Of a DNA stretch of 64,000 nucleotides, positions 55,613-64,000 are shown in pieces. The notes below the pieces were generated by a model. The model worked only from the letters and a program-made list of their open reading frames with translations. It searched no databases and had not been told where the DNA came from. How positions within the stretch are numbered: position 1 is the stretch's first letter; each line of letters starts with the position of its first letter. Location: positions 2,666,001-2,730,000 of the forward strand of contig NGZR01000001.1 in the NCBI GenBank assembly GCA_002197995.1. The letters run 5' to 3'. The DNA comes from Gaeumannomyces sp. JS-464. Taxonomy: Eukaryota; Ascomycota; Sordariomycetes; Magnaporthales; Magnaporthaceae. A program made the position numbers and the translations under genes.

Positions 55613-58485
55613 TTAGCCGAATCGGATACCGGCGCTGGGATCCCACGTCCCGGGTTTAGGGCCCGGAGGCGACTGCTGTTGTGGGGTCTCTGAAGTGTCA
55701 CCAGGACTTGTCGGACCCCCAAATTTTATCGCCATACCTTGTGACCACATCTGCTGCGAGGGAACCGGCCGATGAGTAGGTGGCATGTGTGATGACGGTG
55801 CTTCTTGCTGTGGCTGTGGCGACTGCTGTTGTGGTGGCGGGGGCTGCTGCTGCGTCGTATAAAACTGCTGAGGTGGCGGCGCATTGTCTCGAAGCGAAAG
55901 AGATGAAAGAGTAGGCATAGATATTTCGCTATTTCAAAGCAAGCTTAGCGTCAAACACTCGGGGGCAGACAGCATGATGGCGGGAAAGAGGAAAAGGCAA
56001 AAGGGAAAAGCAATAATGGAACATACTCCTCAAGACTCCTTGCGTCCCTCCGCCGTTCAGCGACCCAGACGCGGCACTGATCCCTAAACTGGCCAACAAT
56101 CTTGCTGAGGTCGTTGTAGAACTTGCGTCCGACCTCGACGTTGCTGACAATCTCCTTGTACTTGTAGAACGCAGCGTCAAGCTTCTGCAGCGCCGCCTCG
56201 CGCTCGCGCCCACTCGACGACGCGGCCGTGGCGCGTCTCTGTGCCTCGAACTCGCGGTTTACTCGGCCGACTTCGGTCAACACCTTTTCCTGCTCGTCGG
56301 CCTCGCGCTCGACCAGGGCTAGGTCGTCCTCGTACATGGAGTCGAGGCGACGCTCGAAGAAGTCGTCAAAGTGCGCGGCGGCAAGTTGTGTCCCGGGGTA
56401 GGCGCGTTCGAGGCGGGCGGCTTCGCGCAGCATCTCGGGCTTAATGTCGTCTGCGCGGGCGCGCTCGCGGAGAGACTCGATGCGCTTGCGGCGCCGGCTC
56501 TCGAGGCGGAGCACATCGTTATAGGCACCGCGTAGGCGGCCGAGAGCTGGCTTCACAGGCTCCGGGATCTCGGTGCGCCGACTCGAGGGGACAAAGTCCA
56601 TGAGCCCTCGGTCGGGGCCGGCAAGAATAAGCAGTGTGTCTTCAACCGCGCTGAACTTCTCACGCACGATGGCGTCAGACGATGTTGACGATGCGAGATA
56701 GCCAGAGACTTCGGACACTTGGCCCCAAAGCTTGGCGCCGCCGTTGGGGTCCTGGCGTGACTCCGGGCGCGTCCAGCGTTGGGTGCCATACTTGCGACGC
56801 AGTCGCTTGTCTTCCTCCTCCTCGGCGCCCAGCAGCGACTTGCCCTCCTCGAACACTGCCTGATCGCTGGCCCGGAGCTTCTCAAATGTCGGCGAAGCTG
56901 CGGTGAATGCGGTTGATGGCGTCGGCTTGCCGGATCTCCTCAGCATGCTGGATGAGCGACCCCGGCAGACCGAGCGGCTTCTCCAGCGCCTGTAGAGAGC
57001 CGGGCAGGTTCAGCGATGAAAGCATCTCGTGCAGCTTCTCAGTTAGTGCCTCAAGCTCGTGGATGATGTTCTGGTTCATCAACCTGTCACGGCGTTCCTC
57101 ATAGATGGACACGGCCATGTGCACGGCGAAGGGCACCAATTTCGTAAATAAGGCAGGGCCGAACTCTGCCTGCTCTCCAAGATGGTCATGGGGGCTCGCA
57201 ACTTGGGGCGGCACGCGCGCGATGGCCAGATTTGCGCGGTCCAGGATCTTAAGCTCCGAACTTGCAGGTACAGGGACGAGATAGATGACGTCGTTGTCGC
57301 GCTCGGCGCGCTTCAGATCCTCCTCGGCACGCTTCTTGAGAGCCTTAATCTCGTTGACGACTCCCTCCTTGAGGTAACCACCGCGGGCCTGGCGAAGCCC
57401 CTCATTGGTACACGCAACGGCATCGCGCAGACGGGCGATCTCCTCACCGTATCGGCGCTTCTCGAGACAGTCAAGGGAGGCGCGATACTGGGCAGCCGCG
57501 GAGAAGAAGTGGTGCTTCGTGCTAATGTGGTGGATCCAGGAAGAGCTGATGGCCTGGCTTTTCATGGCGGCCTCAGCAGCGGCGTTGTAGAGGTCCGAGA
57601 CGCGAATGGCCAGCTTGGCAACTGTGGCGTCCTTGTAGTGCTCGGTGACGGCCTTGCGCCAGAAGCACTCTTGGCTCTGGGCGAGCATGAGCTGCATTAA
57701 CGACTCGAGGGTGGTCTCGTCCATGTCCTCGGGAGGGGCGGGCATGCGTAGCTCGGGGAGCACCGAGGTCTTCATGTGGCTGAGCACGCCGGCGGCGTGC
57801 GAGTAGTAGTTGGCCGCGGCCTTGATGGCGTTGGCGTCGCCATGGCTGTTGGATGAGATGGCCAGTTGGCAGTACAGGGCGGCCAGGTTGTAAAGGACAT
57901 TGAGTAGCTCGTATTGCAAGTTGTTTTGCACTAGCGGGCGCTCAGTGTTGTAGCCGAGGGCGGGATACCACGAGAAGTCGGCACCGATCTACGAGTTTCT
58001 GTGGTCAGTCGGTCGGTTGTGTATCGTCCGTGCCGAATCGGTCCCGGCCTAATAGTAGAGGTAGATACGGCAGGGGGGCACCCACATCGATGGGGAACTT
58101 GCCGCTGACCCACACCAGCTGAGCGGCGTAGGCCTGCAGTTTCTGTATGCCGCTAGCGTGGGCTTCACGGACATTGACGGCGTCGCGGCGGAGGGCATCG
58201 ATAACCTCGATGTCCTTGCGGAACATGTCCGGGTGCTGGTCGTACTTGTTAGAGATGTACTGGCGGACAGCTGGGGCGTACGACAGGTGGGTAGCCCGCC
58301 GGAACGGCACAGCCAGCTGATTGGTGGTTTGCCTGCCCGAACCGACAGAGTTAGTACCCCAGTATACGGTCGACCCTGAGTCTAGCTTGGCCTCCTTGCC
58401 CGTGTAGCCGGGGCTGAGGGCCCCGGTAGGAGCTGCGTCGCCGCCAGCGGCGCCAACGGTGCCGGATCGGTCGCACTCACGACAT
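55613..58485 (-). CDS. RIM20: pH-response regulator palA/RIM20 (BRO1-domain scaffold), one frame break
   Basis: Scaffold of the ambient-pH pathway that binds ESCRT-III and the pH transcription factor PacC/Rim101. First exon is only ATGTC (58485-58481). Introns 58480-58333, 58085-57989 and 56026-55929 all fit in phase. The BRO1 domain includes VPFRRATHLSYAPAVRQYIS, VREAHASGIQKLQAYAAQLV, GADFSWYPALGYNTERPLVQ and NLQYELLNVLYNLAALYCQL, then the V-domain helices. A Pro/Gln-rich tail follows the LEEDEISMPTLSSLSL junction and ends GTWDPSAGIRFG. The frame breaks at 56884-56886: RIHRSFADI joins EKLRASDQAVFEEGKSLL when one base is dropped from the TTT run. This is a homopolymer error by pattern. Length after repair about 850 residues, usual for palA. 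Confidence 0.92.
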
Positions 58486-61400
58486 TGTTGGGTACCCTAC
58501 AGGCGGGCTGAGCTCTGAGCGTTGTTTCAGCTCGGCTTTCTCCTCAGGATAGACGTCCCCGTCGGCTTTGGGCGACGTGTAGGCGTTCTTTGAGCGGCGT
58601 CGATTTCATGTGTTGTCGCAAACCCAGCACCCCACCATGACCTCATCCGCTGGCACAGGGACGGCCTGGTGGGGTTGGGCAACGGTCTGATTGGTTGGTT
58701 GAGGGTCGATGCCTCAGGCAAAGAGCCTTCCCACCTGATCCACTGCGCTGGAGCTCATGCTTCCATAGTTCAGCTTCGTCCTCCTGAACCAAAGGGAAAC
58801 GCTATTACGAGGGATGATGCATTTCTAGATGCGCGTAAGTTCCCAGCCGCAAGCCTAACCCCGGTCGACAGCTTCTGTCGACCGCCGACGCCGCCGAGTC
58901 CTGGGAACCCCTCCGCCACGCTGCACAGACACGTCGACGGCACAGGCCCGCGATGCCAATCAAGCAACAAGTGCCGCACGCTCCAGGGCGTGGCATGATC
59001 TCTGCCCGCAATGAGCTGACCGGGCTGCTGCAAGGTTCCTTGGGCCTCGCTCTGCCCGCTCCAAGGCAGGCTGCCACCTTGCCAGGGAAGGAAGAACTCT
59101 ATTCTTCTCTTCTCCATCCATTTCAACAGCCACAGTCACCCACGCTACTGCCGCGCTAGTCATCTGTCTGTGCTCGCCGATTTGCTCGACGCCATGCGCT
59201 AGTAGGACGGCGCCATCGCTGCCAATCGGCCCAGGAGCTTTTCCCCCTCCTGGCTGTCGCCTGGCTGCTTTTCCTGCTTCGACGACGACACATTGGTGAT
59301 TTGGCGTCGGGCGTGCAGCATGGCTCACCCTCTTCCGTCCTAGGCCATGCGGCCGTCAGCACTCTTTACCCTTCTCCACACGGCAACAACGGCATCCATC
59401 AGTGGCTGAGAGGCCAAGACCAGCTTGAATACTACGACCTCCAGTTATGCCGCCCACACAGTCGCAGGTTCACCGTGCCGGCGTGCTGGCAGGTGTTTGA
59501 CTTCTGAAAGCGCCAGCGTGTTCTTTCGGCCCACCACCGGAGCTTTGAAAGCCCCCTCGCGTTGTCCTTCTCGGATCACCAGCACCGGCTCGCGACAATG
59601 CTTTCACGGAGGACGGGAGACGCTATGTCCCGCCGGCCGGCCCGGCAGCGCACACCCCAGCCACCCCTCCAAGGGTTTTAGCATCACGAGGCGTCAAACA
59701 AGCCTGCCAGTGATCGGCGTTGCCCACATCTGCAGAAGGATGCCTATCCCATGCCGACTGGTAACTGGGCTGTGATGGGCTTCATCGAAATTCTGGCGCC
59801 TACGGCCCAGACAGCTCATTCTCCCTGCTCCAAGGGCTTAAATTCGACTCTTCGTCTTGGACACCGCAGACGCCGCTCTCCCTTGCGTAATCTGAGCGTC
59901 GGGTTGTCCACTCTGTTCCGATTAGCCTGGCTGTATGACAAAGGGCCTCCTTGAGACCGCTCGGTCCCGGAGCTCCCTCTCAGCCCCGAGCCTATCCATG
60001 GTTACTGGGCGAAGGTTGGCGCATGGGGCTACGGCATTTGCTGGGCACCTTTTTCCGTCGACATTCTGCACATTGCGTTGCAAGCTTGACTCACCCTGGA
60101 TTCTTGCTGTCGAGTGCAAGCATCACCCACTGAACTAAACTGACAGAAGCGAGCGTTTTTTTAGGTAACAATCCCTAGCAATTCCTGTCGGTTGGGAATG
60201 AGATCCCGGTCGAGCATTCCGGGGCGTTGCTCTTTCTCGCTTGTTTCGGTCTCGTCGGCACCACTGGATATCTCTTGTCGGCCCCCGAGAACGACGAGAG
60301 GAATACAACCGGCTCGCCCACCCGGCTCGCAGCGTAAACCAAGTCCTCCTTCTATGATCACCGTATTCGATACGGCTATGACAAGGATGCCAGACGCCAG
60401 GCTGTGATTCAATCACTAAGTCAAGCTCACGTTTGTGGTGGCATTTCACAACCGAAGCCTGCATCGCCGAGGCGTCTCGATTGGTTGACCAAGGGAATTG
60501 TCCGTGGGCACGACAGGAAGTGTGCGCCCCAGGTCATGCAGCTCAGCCGGGATTTTTATCCAGGCCCACAGGAAGATCAATTGCTTGTCTAACATGCCTG
60601 CTTGATTTTATGCCGCAACCTGGGTTGCCAAGGGCTAGGACGGGCTGATTTCCGCTGCCTTTCCGCCTCATCGAATACCGGGGGCTGGAAGTGAAAACCT
60701 ATCCCTCTAACCCTCCGAGACACATCTCCAAGAGCCGACGGATGCAAGCTCCTTTTCCGCCTAGGCGTTGATAGCGGCATTCGGGATCCTCCTAGGAGAC
60801 GTCCAGGCTGCACGTGGCTCTCCAGTATTGCAGCCATTATTCTTGGGACGAAGGAACGGAGCGCGAACCTGTGCGGAGGCCTATCAAACATTCAGATGAC
60901 ATCTCTATGGCGCACCCGAGCACCGAGCTCCTGGATATTAAGTAGCAATCCTCGTCTGATAAGAATCCCTTGGAGTCGGCCGAACACCTGATGCAAGGCA
61001 CACATATTGCTAAGCAAGATCGACCCAGCAGGATTGCGAGCTCTGCGACGATGCAGGCGTCGGCCGTGCCAGGATCCCGTCTCAAAATCACTCTCTCTGG
61101 GAGCGTTCGACTGGCCGTGGGCGCATGTAATATTTTAGGGCGCCTCGACGAGGCCTGGGGCCGTGAAATGGCGCGGGGATACGGCCAACCCATTCCAGGT
61201 GTGTGCGCAATTAGCGTACCGATCTGGACCAGGGCTGAAGCCACTGCCTGTAGCTCGTTGCATCGAGCTCTCCGGACATCCCCAACTCTAGTAGCCCGAA
61301 GAGCCCTACCCCACCTCGATTCTTCTCTGCGGGCCGCCGGCTCAGCTCCTCACGTTGGCTCCCAACAGCTCCCAGACACATGGTGGGCGGGGAGCTGCTA

Positions 61401-63337
61401 CAGGGTGTTGTCATCCGGTCTTCCAATCCTCCCGCTCCAGTTGCTTTTACCTAGGCTTTATCAGTCAGTGGGGGTGCGACTTCAAGATGGCCTGCTCTCC
61501 TAGGTATGCTAGCTTCCCCACCCGCCCCGCGGGGAGCATGGTCGTCATCAGATGAATGGCTCGGCAAGATGACACGAGACGGGCCATGAGGTTGCCCGAT
61601 TTGCAATACACTGGACTCGAGATTTCTCATGTTCCTTCTGATCAAGGTTAAATCCTTTCGACTCTGCTCATCCTCTCCCACAAGGGTGATCATTAATCGA
61701 GGTTGCGTGGTTACCAAGGGGGCAGTAGATGGAAGCCGGACCAGGACAGGGCAGGACGCCAATAAGGCCCCAATGCACATACCCTTGCCTTTCCGCTTCG
61801 GGACGCTTGGTGAATCAGCAGGTTACCCAAGCTGGTGGTTATCGACACCCCTCCCCCTCCAGTCCTATTCCACGCCTCACCCCTCCCGCGCTCCCGTGAA
61901 CTGTTGCGAGAGCACCTCCGAGCGGCCGCCGGGGCAGCCGCCCGCACACATTATTGCTCACTGGATGGGAGATGGCTTTTCCTGGGAGGGAACAGGCAGG
62001 GCCCGCGTTTCCTTATTCCGATGATGATTTACGTGATCTCCCGTCGATGTTCTACATACAGGCATGGTCGTTGGCGCCGCCAGCGCGGTTATGCCGAAAG
62101 TCCGTCCCATCTTGCGTGGGATTCTTGGTCGCCGTCTCTGGAAGTGGGTGCCCTACGATGGGGACGGCGCGGATTGCTCGGCCGGCGCGTCCGAAGCCAG
62201 AGCCCGCCGTTGATAACAGCCTGAATTTGCATCGTTGGCGCCTTTCTGTCACCCGCTAACGGCGTTTGGGTTCAGGTCCGGGCACCGGTCGGGCCTGCCA
62301 ACCACCCCTCCATCTCTGCTTGAATCCCAGCGGGGTTGCTCGCCTTTTGTCAAACAGCCTGACAACCTGCCTTGTCCAACGCGATTACGGATGGCGCAAG
62401 AGGCCGAGCGGGGAGGGCTGACCTTCCTCCTTCTCCTTGGATCGATCAGACTCCCGGAGCGTGGAAAAGGACTATCAGGAACACGGATGGAATAGCCGTA
62501 CACCCTGCATCCGCCGCTGCCACTTCCCTTGCCCCCCAGCAGCAAACAAACTCGCTTAACTTATCCAGAGATGGGCACATACATGGGCCAGCGTGCATGT
62601 GCCACTCTGCCCAGGCAATGTGCCTTGGGACCAGGATCCCATCGTATTGGACCGGCCTTGTCCTTCCCTCCTCCGCTACCAGACACATGGCACCATACCA
62701 GGCCCAGCCCACTGGCAGCACACCCCCTGACCCTGCTGGCGGCCCCTCTTCCTCCCATCGGACCTACCTTGGGTGTCCGGAGGGGAAGAATGTGAGTTGG
62801 TGGCCACAGATTTGGCGCCATTCTTGACCGTCTCGAAATACGGCACGGCAGTGGACGACGGCAATCCCTGACGCCCTTGGTGGGATGTTGGAGTGGGAGA
62901 GGGCAGAGCTGCGCGGACAACTCTAAAGGGACTAGGGCTATCAGCTCTGGAGAGAGAAGCACCACTCACACCAAGTCTACAGATCATCTTCCTCTAGCCA
63001 GATCATAGCCCCACCTTCATCCCTTCTCTGTCCCTATATAACATCGTACCTGCACCACACTACCTCGTTCTCGTTGTCTCAGTGGCCCCAAGTCCCTTTT
63101 CTGGTCATTGCCTCTCGGTGTGTCGGCGGCTCTCCTGTCGTGTCCCTGGCCCCTGAGGTCTTCCCCCTTTCTTATACCCTTCGTTGCCCCCGCGGTCCCG
63201 GCGCAGACAAGGACCACGAGACCCCAAGCTTGGCTGCAGCCCAAGGAGTCTGGTATACCCAGCGCTTTCATCCCATACACGCTATCTTTCACACACCATA
63301 GACAAGTAGGCGCCGCTGCGCCACACCCGCCGCAGCC
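58486..63337. other. 4.8 kb without recognisable genes upstream of palA and a P450
   Basis: Short open frames on both strands only, none with a domain I know. No tRNA, rRNA or transposon seen. The last 300 bases carry a TATA element and leader for the P450. It may hold regulatory sequence, non-coding RNA or badly decayed genes. Confidence 0.45.
63035..63041 (+). promoter_or_regulatory. TATA-like element of the P450 gene
   Basis: TATATAA about 300 bases before the ATG at 63338, with a long pyrimidine-rich leader between. Confidence 0.35.
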
Positions 63338-64000
63338 ATGAGGGACGGCGTTATCCTCCTCCTCTACCTGGCGATACCGAGCCTGCTCTTCTCGGTGCTC
63401 AAGCAGATCATCGGATGGGGCAAGAAGAAGCAGCAGGTTCGGCGAGACCAAGTTCCCGGGCCCCAGGCAGTTCCCATCGTCGGGCGGATACACGACCTCC
63501 CGCGGTTCCAGCTCTGGCTCAAGTTCAAGGAGTGGGCCGACATCCACGGCCCCATCTACCAGACTCGCGCCGTCGACACCACCTTCGTCGTCATTTCGGA
63601 CGAGAAGATCGCCGAGGAGCTGCTCGTCAAGCGCGGGCACATCTACTCTGGCCGTCCGCAGATCCGCTCGCTCATCGGGCACAAAGAGGGCATTGGCTAT
63701 GTCGCTCTGATGGACAGGCATGGTGAGCATAGCCCCTTTTTTTCCTCAACAAGTTCCCTTCCATTCGCATTGGGACCTGTCTGCATATGCCGGTTCAGCA
63801 CTGACCTCGGCCCGATCTCTCGTCTTCAGACCACTGGCAACGCCAGCGCAAATGGGTGCACGCCGCCATGGCCGAGGCCTACCGCAACCACTTCTACGGT
63901 CACGTTGAGGCTGAGACGACCAAGTACCTGGCCATGCTGCTGGCGGACCCGTCCCGCTTCTACTGCTACACGCGCGAGCACTGCGGCCGCATCATGAGCC
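63338..64000 (+). CDS. Cytochrome P450, 5' part only
   Basis: ATG 63338. An N-terminal anchor (VILLLYLAIPSLLFSVLKQI) is followed by the proline hinge QVPGPQAVPIVGRIHDLP and the P450 N-terminal domain (FQLWLKFKEWADIHGPIYQT, EKIAEELLVKRGHIYSGRPQ). Intron 63723-63829 leads into DHWQRQRKWVHAAMAEAYRN (helix C, with the heme-contact W/R region). The gene runs off the window at 64000, so the heme-binding Cys is not seen. Family and substrate cannot be told from this part. ER membrane monooxygenase by family. Confidence 0.9.

Noticed and set aside
1..64000. A 5S rRNA gene, intact transposon or secondary-metabolite core gene
   Set aside because: None seen on either strand by eye. The single P450 at the right edge is not enough to call a cluster.

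Overview
The window is nuclear DNA of a filamentous ascomycete, most likely a Sordariomycete. The genes are eukaryotic, with short introns (about 50-210 nt), GT...AG borders and CTAAC/CTGAC-type branch sites. Coding regions are GC-rich with C/G-ending codons. Several products belong to fungal-type families (DLT1, palA/RIM20, CRO1, fungal ALG11, TFB4 and TRM2). The genus is not determined.

Layout. 1-31 kb is a dense run of conserved housekeeping genes: DLT1 (cut by the window start), NDC1 nucleoporin, PEP12-type syntaxin, COX18 insertase, ALG11 mannosyltransferase, gamma-glutamyltranspeptidase, TRM2 tRNA m5U methyltransferase, the CRO1/UNC-45 myosin chaperone, TFIIH subunit TFB4, a threonine aspartase, ARP3, a zinc alcohol dehydrogenase and a Nudix hydrolase. 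31-44 kb is looser: three lineage-restricted genes, a histidine phosphatase, a small Cys-rich candidate gene and an alkyltransferase-like DNA repair protein. After these come about 4 kb with ankyrin-repeat relics, poly(A) and (TA)n tracts. At 44-46 kb lies a flotillin. 46-54 kb is an accessory block of small, mostly secreted or membrane-anchored proteins: an inverted pair of related small genes, a repeat protein with Kex2-like sites, and a three-copy family of Cys-rich secreted proteins, one of them broken. 54-58 kb holds a conserved unknown gene and palA/RIM20 of the ambient-pH pathway. A 4.8 kb stretch with no recognisable gene precedes the start of a cytochrome P450 that runs off the window.

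The housekeeping genes do not form a pathway; they are ordinary eukaryotic neighbours, many divergent or convergent. The most novel signal is the secreted family at 50.0-53.2 kb. Two intact copies share a signal peptide, a Ser/Thr-rich middle, a six-cysteine C-terminus with identical spacing (C-x5-CC-x3-C-x11-C-x2-C) and a phase-1 intron followed by a last exon of exactly 35 nt.

Caution for all users: at least ten otherwise conserved genes carry single-base frame breaks (for example ALG11, PEP12, CRO1, palA, flotillin, NDC1). Most look like one-base deletions, some like one extra base in a homopolymer. The density and the preserved protein homology on both sides point to sequencing or assembly error rather than pseudogenes. 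Gene spans below therefore cover the whole homologous region, and the breaks are noted.
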